Origin: Nemophila menziesii
Taxonomy: Eukaryota; Streptophyta; Magnoliopsida; Boraginales; Hydrophyllaceae
Assembly: GCA_029959085.1 (NCBI GenBank)
Contig: JARWIR010000017.1
Span: forward strand, 19,643,507 to 19,707,506
DNA: 64,000 nucleotides
Reading direction: 5' to 3'
Position 1 is the stretch's first letter. The number at the start of each line of letters is the position of its first letter. The translations under genes were made by a program, and so were the position numbers. The notes beneath the pieces were generated by a model, which was given only the letters and a program-made list of their open reading frames with translations, had not been told where the DNA came from and did not search any database. Below are positions 1-10,465 of the stretch, in pieces.

Positions 1-44
1 GGCAGGTTTATATGAAAGCACAGTCTATGGCTAGCAAGAGATAG

Positions 45-470
45 AAATGTCAAGATACAGTCTATAGTGTGGAGGGGATTAAGCTTCGTGAGCTCACACT
101 TGAAGAGCGCCTTGAGCTTGACAAAGCAGTTGTTGAGGACACTATTACTGGTCAGGGTGGTGGTAATAATGATGGACCTAGTTTGGACCTTAGTAACAAA
201 GACTGTGCAGAAATATATGGGGTTAAGAATGGTGGCTCAGAGATGGAAAAAGAGGACGAGCCTAATTTGACTATTGATGTAGTGGATAAAGAGGCAATGA
301 TACAGGCTGATAATGATATGGCTGGTTCAAAAACTTTTGATATTGGTGCAATGGAGCAGGAGTATGATCGAATTAGGGGTAAAGGTGGAGTTCGTGTTCG
401 TGGAAGGCCTAGGCGTGGTAGGGGGAGACGAGGTAGCAGCCACCCGGTGATGGCTGCAGAACGAGAATGA
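45..470 (+). pseudogene. LINE ORF1 (gag-like), C-terminal part
   Basis: This is the open tail of ORF1, acidic in the middle and ending in an Arg/Gly-rich basic stretch (about residues 105-125 of the visible part) suited to RNA binding. No CCHC knuckle is visible in this remnant. The upstream part of the frame is closed by TAG at 42-44. It ends in TGA at 468-470, overlapping the ATG of ORF2 by the four bases ATGA. That arrangement fits LINE ORF1/ORF2 coupling by termination-reinitiation. I see the frame and overlap; the ORF1 assignment is inferred from position. Confidence 0.65.
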
Positions 471-3400
471 CTACCATGTTCTGGAACTGTCAAGGGATTA
501 GGGCCCCTTTGACAGTCCAGGTTCTTCGAGCCATGGTGGTTGAACACAAACCCGCTGTGGCCTGCTTTTGTGAGACTATGATGACTGAATCTGATGCAAC
601 TTTATTTGTCAGGAATTTAAATTTTGATAACTCTTTTGTGGTGAACCCCCAGGGTAGCATGAATCACTCTTGGGGGGGGGGGGTTTGTTGGTTTGGACTT
701 CTTCTATTTCCCTTACTATTTTGGACTATGGCCCTTGTTTTATTTCTGCTTTTATTAATGATAATGTATTCGCCTATTACCGTGTGTTTGTGCATGCCCC
801 AACTTTATATGCTGAATGACAAAGTCTGAACAACCACTTAACGAAATGGACGGCCAGGCATGATGATCCCGTGGTCATTATGGGGGATTTTAATGACATC
901 TCCCATGCGAATCGACGGTTAAGCTCATCCCCTCCAAACCAGCAGTACATCTTTAGCTTTAATTGTTTTATTACTAACAATACGCTTAAAGAAATCCAAA
1001 CATATGGTAGTTTCTTAACATAGACCAATAGGCGAGATGAAAATAATGTTGTACTTTCAAAAATTGATAAATTTTTTGCGACAACTGAATGGACAGACAT
1101 CTTCCACAATGCAATTGCTTACATCCCAACTGCTGTGGGATCAGACCACTCACCCATAATTCTATTCCCCAACAGAAAAGGAAAGCGCCACGTTAAACAC
1201 TTTCGTTTTGAGACTAACTGGTACTTGCACCAGCAATGCAGAACTGTTATTGAAGAGGCTTGGCAAGACCAAATTACCGACACACCCCTCCAAGTTGTCA
1301 TTCACAAGAGTGCGGTTACCACTAACGCTCTATCAACATGGCAAAAAGAGACTTTCCCGAACAATAAAACAAAAATAAAAGAGTTGGAACGACAACTTAT
1401 CGACACAATGAATGCACCCCCGTCTGACTATCAACACGGGGAAGAACAACTTACACGTTACCAACTGCTCATGTATTGGAAGCGTGAGAAGGTTTACTGG
1501 GCAAATAGAGCTAGAGACCAATGGATACGATATGGCGATAAAAATACAAAATATTTCTTCGCATTAACATTTAAAAGACGAAATTGCAACAGGATAGCAG
1601 GGATACGAAATATAGAGGGCGAATGGGTGCACACTAATGAGGGAATCAAGCAACAGTTTAACACATTTTATACAACCTTACTATATGAGCAGGAGTCAGT
1701 TGACTTGAATGAAGCACTTCGAGATATTCACCCAAAGGTAACTCAATCAATGAACGATGCATTAACCAAAACTCTAGACGAATAGGAGATTAAACAAGCT
1801 GTGTATGACATGAGCCCCAATAAAGCACCAGGACCCGATGGTCTTAATGGTAAGTTTCTCCAGGAATATTGGGACATTATAGGAAGTGATATTACTGCTC
1901 TAGTGATTGACTTCTTTAACAATAATACTCCTCTAACACTGCTTAATGAAACACTGATTACTCTCATTCCTAAAAGGGATATTCAGATAGGTGTGGGTGA
2001 TTATCGCCTAATATCCTGTCTGAATTTTGGTTATAAAATTATTGCTCGGATACTGGCTACTAGATTGCAAAAATTGATAAATGATATTACGTCTCCTACT
2101 CAAGCGGCATTTATTAAAGGTAGGGCCATTCAGGATAACATTATCATTGCACATGAAGTATCTTTTTTCATGAAACGTAAACTAAAAGATAAGTCCAGTT
2201 TTGCGGCAATAAATCTGGACATGGCCAAAGCTATGACCAGGTACGATGGGATTTTTTACGACTTCTTTTAGAATGACTGGGTTTTGCCCAGAAATGGGTG
2301 GATTGGATTTGGAACTGTATATCCATTGTTACATTCCAAATTAATATTAACGGGGAACGACAACCACCTTTTAAACCACGACAGGGCCTTAGACAGGGAG
2401 ATCCACTTTCACCTCTTATGTTTGCCCTACTTACAGAGGCCTTAATTTCACTTATACAGACAAAGGTGGACCAAGGACGAATATCAGGTATTCGAATTAC
2501 ACGCAATTGCCCAACCATTTCTCACTTACTGTTTGCAGACGACTCTTTATTTTTTATATCACTGAACGGACAAGACCTGGAGGAGTTCCAGGAATGTATC
2601 AACACAAACTGCAAATTTTCGGGATAGAAAGTAAATTATCACAAATCGTCAGTGTGTTTTAGTAAGCAAACACCGGATGAGGATCGACAACGAGTTTTAT
2701 CGGCACTGCAGATTGAAGAAACAACTGATCTAGGCAAGTACTTAGGCATCTTTCTCTGCCACAAGCGGTCTAGAATGGAAACTCTGAATTGGATTGTAGG
2801 AAAAGTTTTTAACAAAGCTTAGGGATGGATTGCGAAACTCTTATCAGAAGAGGGAAAATAAGTTCTAATCAAAGCTGTGTTACAGGCTATACCCTGTTAT
2901 GCTATGTCAATATTTTCATTCCTTATTACTTTTTGTAGGAAACTTTCATCGATTATTGCAAGATTTTGGTGGAACTCTTTAGGTAAACGCAAAATACACT
3001 GGCTGGAATGGGAAAAGATGACGACAACAAAAGTTATGGGCGGGATGGGCTTTAAGGACCTCAAGCGTGCGAATCTGGCCTTGTTAGCTGCTCAGGCTTG
3101 GCGTATCCTAAAGAATCGCGACTCCCTTGTGGAAAAGGTATTAAAAGGTATTTACTATCCTCATGTAAACTTTCTAGATGTTAAACTACGCAAGAGTCGT
3201 ACGTGGTCCTGAGCTAGTCTTTTGGAGGGTAGGGACTTACTTGTCCATCATGGGTTGGCTCAGATTGGGGATGGGAAAACTACTTGAATTTGGAAACATA
3301 AATTGCTACCTTCTGGAATAATTAAAGATAAGGCCACGGGATACCACTTTTGAAACAATTGATCAACTTATGAATACACAGAAGAATGGCTGGGATTGGG

Positions 3401-4547
3401 AGACTATTGATACTGTAATCCCTCTTCCGGTTCCAGGTGAAATAGCTAAGATACCTTTACTCACTACCGGAGAGACAGATACGTTATCTGGCCTTACTCT
3501 AAGTCTGGCGAGTATACTACGAAATCGGGATATAAAATTCTTTCTCAAGTAGCAATGGAAGGGGTGGCTCAGACCTCTGTCCAAGATGAACTGAATAATC
3601 CTAAATTATGGAAAAGAGTATGGAAGACAAATGTGGCAAATAAAGTTCGTTCGTTTACATGGAAAGCTTGCCGCAACATCTTACCTTCAAAACAGAACCT
3701 TTACTTCCGTCGCTGTAGTGACACAAAAAACTGCTTATGGTGTGATAACATTACTGATACTGTGGTGCACTTGCTATTATCTTGTAACTTTTCTGAACAG
3801 GTATAGGCAGGAACAACAATGCAGATCCAAGTCCCCGAAGAGGACCCAAATTCAATTGGAGACTGGATTACGGACCTGTGTGATTCACTTGACAATAAAG
3901 TGTGGGATCCACAGATTGTCATGACATATATTCAACTGACACTTTGGAATATCTGGAAAGGTAAAATGAAAATGGTACACAAAAATGTCTACTCCTATCC
4001 AAAAAACGTTGTTTTATCAATCCTTGCAGGTATGAAAGACTTATATGGACAGAATTGGGATCCTACCCCACTGGCGCCAATGGTAGGCCCTGGTGTACCG
4101 GAACACAATCCGTGGACTGATACCAAATTTGGAGACACTGGCTTTATTTATACATGTGATGCGTCATTTAAAGATAAGACAGAGATAAGTGGAATCGGTA
4201 TAGTTAAATGTGCGACTCTTTCTGCACAGAGGGTGACTTTCTCTAAACCGATCTGGAAAGATTCGGTGTCTGAAGGGGAAGCAGTAGCAGTGTTGGAAGC
4301 TGCTTAGCTAAGCCTTGATCTTATTCAAGGTATCAAGTCGTTGCCAGCTGCGTGGTGGAAAGTCTGGCCTTATGTCAAGCGGATCAAACAGATTGCCGAT
4401 ACTCATGGGAATCTGTTTTTCAGACATCTCCCGCGAAGACATAATGGGCTGGCAGATCGTGCTGCGCGTAACGCTAGGCAAGCGTCATTTAGTGTGGAAG
4501 GTCATTTTGACATCAGTGGATCGTTTACTAGATTAGAAATCAGTTGA
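467..4547 (+). pseudogene. LINE ORF2 polyprotein (endonuclease-RT-RNase H), decayed
   Basis: The start gives the endonuclease signature WNCQG, followed by the catalytic block MGDFND near 882 and GSDHSP near 1138. RT landmarks follow in order: KAPGPDG (about 1822), the RQGDPLSP block (about 2392) and FADDSLFF (about 2535; L1-type FADD in place of YADD). A SWNR-like zinc region lies near 3640-3790. The RNase H starts near 4145 with the CDASF acidic residue and E in EGEAVAV, and ends with NGLADRAA. The segment that normally carries the second Asp is not recognisable, so RNase H looks deleted or mutated. Breaks include stops after 829, 1018, 1783, 2269 and 4305, plus frameshifts. It is a pseudogene without doubt. 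Confidence 0.9.
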
Positions 4548-4617
4548 ATCTTGTAATCGGCAACAGTAGACGGAATAACCGACCAAAAAAAATGTGATTT
4601 CAATACAAGTCATAATT

Positions 4618-5290
4618 TCTTCTTTTTTTTCATACATGAGAGGCTTTAAAGCCGGTAAGAACATTAAATTACAAACCGAACAAAAGTTCTTATTCTAAAT
4701 CTAGTACAACTCTAGCAGTTGCACACTCACTTCTGTCTCTTGTAATGAAGGTCCAAAGATATTCAGGAGGTTCGTTAAAATCCACTGGTTGCGCATTCAT
4801 ATGTGCCCCTTCCTTTGCTAGTTTATCAGCACAAAGATTAGCTTCTCGAAAAATATGGTTTACTTCAAGCTTTGGAAAGTTGCTCAAAATCACACAACAG
4901 TCCTTTATTATTGAAACGCAGCGACTACCTAAGTTCCCACCGCCCTTCACTAGTGCGTGGAACTTCCTCGAGTCCATCTCATAGTGAGTTGAGCTCCCAC
5001 CGCCCTTCACTAGCGCATGGAGCTCCTCCGAATCTGTCTCAATAATCATCTCTGTAAAACCTTTATTAGTAGCCCATCTAAGACCAAAATGTAAAGCAAA
5101 TAGTTCCGAAACAAATGGGGAATCGGCAAGACAAGTACCCATGAAACCAGAGATACAAGTGCCATACCTGTCTCTCAAATACCACCAATACCTGCCATTT
5201 TTTTCTCGGCGATGAAACTCCCATCAATGTTTAATTTGAGTCCATCACTAGGCTTTTCCCATTTTACCATTACATTCCCATAATTTCTTC
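4618..5290 (-). pseudogene. 5'-truncated LINE, RNase H fragment
   Basis: On the minus strand this is the C-terminal RNase H (RVT_3 type) of an L1-like LINE. It runs from a NIDGSF acidic motif (about 5250) through VSELFAL and IETDSEEL to NLCADKLAKEG, so the four acidic positions are all present. A stop and frameshift near 5179 separate the first motif from the remaining 162 codons (5178-4690). The poly(T) on the plus strand at 4622-4630 is the poly(A) tail. A 60-bp (20-residue) direct duplication at 4936-5040 inserts a second HALVKGGG-containing block. The fragment at 38530-39170 is a relative. It lies tail-to-tail with the LINE to its left. Confidence 0.82.
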
Positions 5291-5420
5291 ATTGAAAAAT
5301 TAAATTAAAAGTTATTTTGCAAATTGCATGGGATCAAAATGGGAATTTCATAAAATTGAGGGACTAACTTTAGAAATACAAGCGGTATCATCAGTCATCT
5401 ACCCAAAAACAGAAAAACAA

Positions 5421-5443
5421 CCCCCCCCCCCCCCCCCCCCCCC
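5421..5443 (+). repeat. Poly(C) tract, 23 bp
   Basis: An uninterrupted run of 23 C lies just upstream of the NF-YC-like exon. Copy B has a CCACACCCCACACCCC-like stretch at the equivalent place (about 8620-8645), so the run probably expanded from a C-rich sequence. Its length may be unreliable in an assembly. Confidence 0.9.
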
Positions 5444-5472
5444 TCACCCCACTGGGGGCCACACACTAAGAA

Positions 5473-5654
5473 ATGGAGAACCAAAATGATGAGGCAGTGT
5501 AAATCAGATGATCACAAAATCTGACGAAGAAGCCCCAATTCTTCTAGCTAAAGCTGCCGATTTGTTTTTGAAGGAGCTTATCTTTACCGCATGGCTTCCC
5601 AGGAGAGATAACAGTAAACGAATTGTATGCTATTGTTGATCGTGGTTGCTCAAG
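5473..5654 (+). pseudogene. NF-YC-like histone-fold exon, copy A (broken)
   Basis: From the ATG at 5508 a 43-codon frame reads through the alpha1-alpha2 region of an NF-YC type histone fold: SDEEAPILLAKAADLFLKEL, then TAWLPRRDNSKR, matching the family pattern S-x-EAPxLxAKAxExFxxELTxRSW...NKRR. An upstream ATG (5473) aligns with that of copy B but is followed by an in-frame TAA. The frame ends at TGA (5637-5639), where copy B continues into the alpha3 region. A donor-like CAAG|GTAATT follows. NF-YC proteins pair with NF-YB to bind CCAAT boxes; this copy cannot make the full fold and is called a pseudogene. NF-YC (rather than another H2A-like family) is my inference. Confidence 0.6.
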
Positions 5655-6486
5655 GTAATTATGTCATTTCAATCCATACTCAACATTATCTGTGGTTTTT
5701 AATTGGAAATTATATCTTAATGTTTATTAAATTTTGGCTTATATTTAGATTTTATTTAGTTAAGTTACCAATGCTATTACTATGAGAGTATGCACCAAGT
5801 TCAGGGTTCAGAAAGTGTTCCTAATCTGTTAGTAGTTCACTGACTCACATTGTACACAAAAATTAAGAGTAAATGATTAATATTCCTCATCTATTACTTT
5901 GCATCAGGTTCAGACTCACATTTGTAAATCATATATTCAAAGACAATGACTGATCTTCCTCGGTACACCTAAATTTGAATAAAAAGACTTCTACTGAGTA
6001 TGGTGTAGGGGATTTATATCTGAACATAAGTTTAGATGCGTATATAGTGGATGGATTGCATACAAGCCATAAATGTTATGTGTTTTATGCCCTGTGCTAT
6101 TAATTAGTATGTATATTTATTCTCTTAGTTCTCTGAAACCGGAGATGTTGCATATATGGTGCCCTAGATCCAAATAACTTCAAGTGTTTGTTTCCACTAA
6201 ATATGCGACGTATATATTAAGATATAGTTGCTTTTTAGAAAGACAATAGTAAGAGGATCTAGAGAGATATACAGTAGTTAATAGGGAAACACATTTAGTT
6301 AGGCTAAAGCTAAATCTTGGTAAGGATGAGCTGTTTTGTTAAAGCTTGCAAAATTCTATATAGGGACCTATAGTGTAATTAACTCGAAAAAAAAAATATT
6401 GGGGGTGACAAATCTGCCCCTGGTTGCAAAGAGTTATTATCACATTGAGATAAATGTTTAGTGGGCTGATTATGCAACAATACAGA
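5655..6486 (+). other. AT-rich non-coding, intron-like sequence of copy A
   Basis: There is no convincing reading frame. Parts align to 8875-10250 of copy B. It includes a stretch near 6380-6450 containing GGGGGTGACAAATCTGCCCC that recurs near 10160 and 12210, so this piece exists three times in the window. Confidence 0.5.
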
Positions 6487-6656
6487 AACAAGTTGCAGCT
6501 ATAATGCCTAAACTTGGAATCTGGATCAGTTATTGAAATAGAAAGAGGAAAGGATAAAAGAGTTTCAAATACAAGTGAGCAGGTGAAGAGTTAAGAAAGT
6601 TAGATGACTTTTTTGCCCAGGACCAAGAACTTCATAAAGAAAAGGTAAAATTATTA
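6487..6656 (+). pseudogene. Coiled-coil-like exon remnant, copy A
   Basis: This is the homologue of the better-preserved segment at 10259-10465. It starts near ACAAGTTGCAGCTATAATGCC and ends at a donor-like AAAAG|GTAAA, but internal deletions break the frame. The family is not recognised. Confidence 0.4.
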
Positions 6657-6874
6657 GTCCAATCTTGTGTAGTATACGTGAAAATGGCAATAGTGTAATG
6701 AATTTTCAAGACAATAAAGTTTTTTGTACCAAAAAAATTAATTCGTAAAGGAAGGGTGATTTAAAATTCAAAATGTTAAATGATATCATCTTCTTATTTA
6801 TTACGACAAGCCGGAATAAAGAAAAGGGCATTAAAACATTTACGATAATACCCATTACCGTTGAGAATTCACTT

Positions 6875-6970
6875 TATAAAAAGGAGGCCTCTCTAATAAA
6901 CATTGAACTCAAAAAGCATAATATTTTCCAGTTATTGTATTAGAATTTTAATTGCATCAGAAGAAAAATA
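6875..6970 (+). promoter_or_regulatory. TATA box and 5'UTR exon of copy A gene
   Basis: TATAAAAAG at 6875-6883 aligns with the same element in copy B (13167-13175). About 30 bp downstream begins a transcribed-leader-like exon ending at the donor ATAG|GTAAAG (6971). The intron runs to the acceptor TTGTAG at 7527-7532. Promoter, donor and acceptor are conserved between copies, which argues that the truncated gene could still be transcribed and spliced. Confidence 0.55.
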
Positions 6971-7541
6971 GGTAAAGAATTCAATACAAACCCTTTCTAC
7001 TTTCTGCTTGGTTCTATGTTAGTTATCCTTTTCTATTCTTAGTTATCTGCCCATTTTCATAATTCTTGAAATGAGCTTTTAGAATTAGCTGCTTGTGATA
7101 ATTAATGATAGCTGCTACAATTAGCTTATAGATCTGCTTCTGTGTGTGTTCGGGTTGATTTTGGGCCCGTATGGAAGTCCTTTTTGAATAAAATTATTAG
7201 AAACTTTTTTGAAATCTAGAATTAAACACATATCTCGTAAAAGGGCTTTTACACTTTTAAGGATCTAAAGTTCTTTTAAAAAAGAAAAGTATTTTAAACG
7301 GATACCTTCTCCCTGTCGTTTGGTGCTTGTATGTGAAAGTCTTTTTTTCATTCCCTTGTGGGTCCACCAGTTTGAAAAAAAAGGTTTAGTATGTATGTAT
7401 GGTTTGACTTTGTTATTAATGTCGTTTAACATTTTAGTTATTTTTTTAACACATTAAACTGAAAGACCTGGTGTATTTAGCAATTTTAATGTTAGAGTGT
7501 TACTTGTTTTAATGTATGATGACGAATTGTAGGGAATTGAC

Positions 7542-7817
7542 ATGAACACGGCAAAACCTGATATGGTTTGGATAGCATGCAAATGCGGCACGCATTGTGA
7601 GTTCCCGAGGTCACATCTCAACATCTTTGTTGTTTGTCAAAACTGTGTGAAACCCTTTCAGGCAATAGAGGTGCAACCACCATCACCACCACCAGAGGTT
7701 CGTACTAGTGTTCCCGAGCCTTCAGGAACATCTTCTGTTCATCGTGTCAAAGTGATATTTGAGCCAGCAACCTTCTTTGAAGAAGGTACCAAATGGGAGC
7801 ATTTCAAGAAAACTTAG
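7542..7817 (+). CDS. Zinc-ribbon remnant of a J-domain protein (91 aa)
   Basis: This encodes 91 residues with one four-cysteine zinc ribbon: CKC at residues 13-15 and CQNC at 32-35, with the MVWIAC lead-in also found in the complete paralogue at 13750-14598. The J domain and the second ribbon are absent. A Pro-rich linker and a 40-residue tail without a recognised domain follow. The ATG lies nine bases after a good 3' splice site (7532), matching the exon organisation of the full gene. The 3'UTR is shared with the paralogue. It is either a functional microprotein or a pseudogene with an accidental open frame; the sequence does not decide. Zinc-ribbon tails like this occur in plant J proteins of the DUF3444-related group. 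Confidence 0.55.
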   Translation: MNTAKPDMVWIACKCGTHCEFPRSHLNIFVVCQNCVKPFQAIEVQPPSPPPEVRTSVPEPSGTSSVHRVKVIFEPATFFEEGTKWEHFKKT

Positions 7818-8085
7818 GATCTTGTTTTTACTTCTTTTTTCAGTTGCTTATGTCTCATCTTGTACCTCCTATGGGTGTTGGTTAACCCTTATTACTTAAT
7901 ATAATTTCATTTTGTTTTTAAAAAAATATCAATATATTATCTTTGCATTAGAAAAAAACTAAAGTAATATGTCTAATGCGTGATGTACTATGTTCTATCT
8001 ATTGATGGAAAAGACATTTTTATTAAACATTTGAATAATACATGTTTTTTCAATCTCGTTTGGACAATTCGTTTAGAGAATTAAA

Positions 8086-8512
8086 ATAAAAAACAAATTA
8101 AACCCATTTAAATTATAATAAAGAATTTAATTCCAAGTCTTATTTTCAAATAAATTATTCCATTTAAATCATAGGAATTTTAATAATTTATTTTTATTAT
8201 AATACTCTTACTTCTAAAATCAAGTTTCGCCCCTCAGATACATAACGGAGCCTAAAAAACCAAGAAGATGTCCCGAATCTCATTGAATTCTAACCTTTCA
8301 CCTTAGTGAAATTAATTCTAGATCAATCCCTACTTCGATGGTCCATTATACTTTCTTATTTTAATAAATTAATAAGACGTTTTTACTATATTTTTACTTC
8401 ATACTTTCAGTATAAATTATGAATCATAATTCATTATAGAATTAAAAATAATCGATAGATTCGATACATATAACTCTAAGAAACTAAATAAAAATTGTAA
8501 CTAGAGAGTAAA
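8086..8512. other. AT-rich spacer between duplication copies
   Basis: There is no gene, repeat unit or structured element that I can support here. Confidence 0.5.
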
Positions 8513-8654
8513 TCATTTTGCAAATTGCGAGGGATCAAATAGGTATTTATAAAATTGACGGACTAACTTAGTAAATACACGTTCTATTGTCTTCAACGGC
8601 CATCTAAGAAATCCCGGCCTACCACCACACCCCACACCCCACACACTGTGAGAA

Positions 8655-8874
8655 ATGGAGAACCACTGTGACGCGGCGGCTTACAATGAGATGATCATAA
8701 AATCTGACGAGGAAGCCTCAATTAGCTGCCGATTTTTTCGTGCATGAGCTTTATCATTACCGAATGGCTTTACAGGAAAGATAACAGTAAACGAATTGTA
8801 CACAAGCGTTATGTGACTGCTGTTGTTGATCGTATTCCTCATTTCCAGTTCATTATTGATCGTGGTTACTCAAG
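8655..8874 (+). pseudogene. NF-YC-like histone-fold exon, copy B (broken)
   Basis: The ATG at 8655 opens with EMIIKSDEEA in the alpha1 position. A deletion of the LLAKA region (relative to copy A) shifts the frame into a stop. The original frame resumes near 8763 as TEWLYRKDNSKR, continuing through the alpha3/C-terminal part HKRYVTAVVDRIPHFQF up to a donor CAAG|GTAAAT at 8875. The pattern NKRR...AAxxRxxxFxFLVDIVPR of NF-YC fits. The two copies together show which exon was duplicated, but each carries a different disabling lesion. Confidence 0.6.
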
Positions 8875-10258
8875 GTAAATATGTCATTTCAATCCATACT
8901 CGACATTATATTTGGTTTTTTAATTGAGAATTATATCTTAATGTTTATTACTTTTTATATTGTATGTGAATTTTGCTTAGTTAGAAGTATCATTTGACAT
9001 ATAAGGACCCAATGCAATTACTATGCACCAGGTTCGGAAAGTATCCTGAACCTCATTGACTCACATTTACACATAAATTCAGTGAAAAAGATTAATTTCC
9101 ATACTCACATTTGTAAATCATATAATCAATGAGTATGGTGTAGAGGGATATCTATCAGAAGGTAAACAGAGATTTGTATATAGATTGTGTACAAGCCAGC
9201 CATAAATGTTAGATGGAATTATCACCCTAAGCTCTAAGGTTTAGTTTGATGCCCTAGATTCAAATACATTCAAGTGTTTGTTTCCACAAAATATGCGGCG
9301 TATAGGTTTACGATTTCACTTCAATATTACTAATTAAGATTTTAACCAATCTTAAAATAAATTGCACAATTGATCAAAAATCTCATTGATTTTTTTCTAT
9401 TCGTCTAAAGTCACATAAGGAAGTTCTTTAGGCTGAAGCAATCTTATTTTTGATATGCAAGTCAACTTTGTTCGTGGAGCAAGTAATGTAGGTTGAATTT
9501 GACTTTCATTTGTAAAGTTTTGGCAACTCAATGTTCAAAGTTATCATCTACATATTTATCATTTATTAGAATTGATGTCCGAACCCTGGCTAATAAATAT
9601 ATCTTTCCATATACTATTAGTGAAAGAATTATCAAAATTGTATTTGTTGAACTTTGTATATGTCTAGAATTTCTTGATTTTATATTGATTTAGACATTTA
9701 TGTTTAAAAGTTGAACCTAATAGGCCATCTCCATATGACTCGTATATTCTCTAATGTGGTAAATGCAACTAGTTTGTCTTATTTTAGATATATATCATCA
9801 AAAGTGGACAACAGAAAAAAGGGTATGTAAGTGCTCAGGGACTAGATGGTGGAATGTAAGTGGAGAAAAACAAGTTACTTTAAAAAAAAAAAAAAACTAA
9901 GCTATTTATAATTGAGACTTAGTGGAAAATTATATAAGATATAGTTAAGGCTATTAGGCTTTTTAGAAAGACAATAGTAAGAGGATCTAGAGAGATTTAA
10001 AGTAGCTAAAAAGGACAAAAAAACCGCAGTTAGAGTGGCTAAAGCTAAAATATACGAGGAGCGCTTTAGAAACTGTACACAAAGGAAGGATGAGCTGTTT
10101 GTTTAAGCTTAAAAATCTTATTTAATGTATATAGGGACCTATATTGCAATTAACTCAAAAGAAAAAGTTGGGGGTGACCAATCTGCCCCTGTGGTTGATA
10201 AGAGTTATCACATTGAGATAATTGTTTTGTGAGCTGATTAGATTATGCAACAATACAG
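8875..10258 (+). other. Intron-like AT-rich sequence of copy B
   Basis: No supported gene. It aligns with the equivalent part of copy A in blocks. A short ORF at 9493-9693 looks fortuitous. Confidence 0.45.
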
Positions 10259-10465
10259 GAACAAGTTGCAGCTATAATGCCTAAACTGGAATTTGGATCA
10301 GTTATTGAAATAGAAAGAGGAGAGGATAAAAGAGTTTCTCAAATGCAAAAGTTATGCGAGGAAATTTCAAGGATAAGTGAGCATGTGCAGAGTCTCTCGC
10401 TCAATTAATCGTTAAGAAAGTTAGATGACCAATATGCCCTTCTTCAACAACTTCACAAAGAAAAG
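10259..10465 (+). pseudogene. Coiled-coil-like exon, copy B
   Basis: Bounded by an acceptor-like ACAG and a donor-like AAAAG|GTAAA, this 207-bp block reads in one frame with a single TAA. The protein starts EQVAAIMPKLEFGSVIEIER, is charged and Leu-rich, and ends LLQQLHKEK, so it looks like an amphipathic helix. I do not recognise the family. Its start also occurs at about 12305-12360 (third copy). It lies between the NF-YC-like exon and the J-protein gene in both copies, so it may belong to either or to a lost neighbour. Confidence 0.45.

Larger units (their letters stand above)
1..4593 (+). mobile_element. Degenerate L1-like LINE
   Basis: The order is ORF1 tail, AP-endonuclease, reverse transcriptase, zinc-binding region and RNase H, ending in a short A-run (4586-4593) that I take as the 3' end. 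The 5' end lies outside the window. The coding sequence is interrupted by several stops and frameshifts, so the copy is old and inactive. A G-run at 671-681 is one probable frameshift site. Adenine-poor, fairly balanced base composition separates it from the AT-rich LINE at 17435-23555, so they are different subfamilies. No TSD was found because the left end is missing. Confidence 0.9.
5310..8085 (+). repeat. Segmental duplication, copy A
   Basis: From about 5310 to 8085 the sequence aligns by eye, with gaps, to 8513-14897. The same landmarks appear in the same order: an NF-YC-like exon, a middle A-rich stretch with a coiled-coil-like exon, a TATA box, a 5'UTR intron, a zinc-ribbon ORF and the 3'UTR sequence TTGGTTAACCCTTATTACTT. 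Copy A is shorter because copy B carries extra sequence between 10490 and 12970 and a longer coding region. The copies are diverged, so the duplication is not recent. Confidence 0.8.

Noticed and set aside
152..547. 131-codon minus-strand ORF
   Set aside because: Antisense shadow of LINE ORF1.
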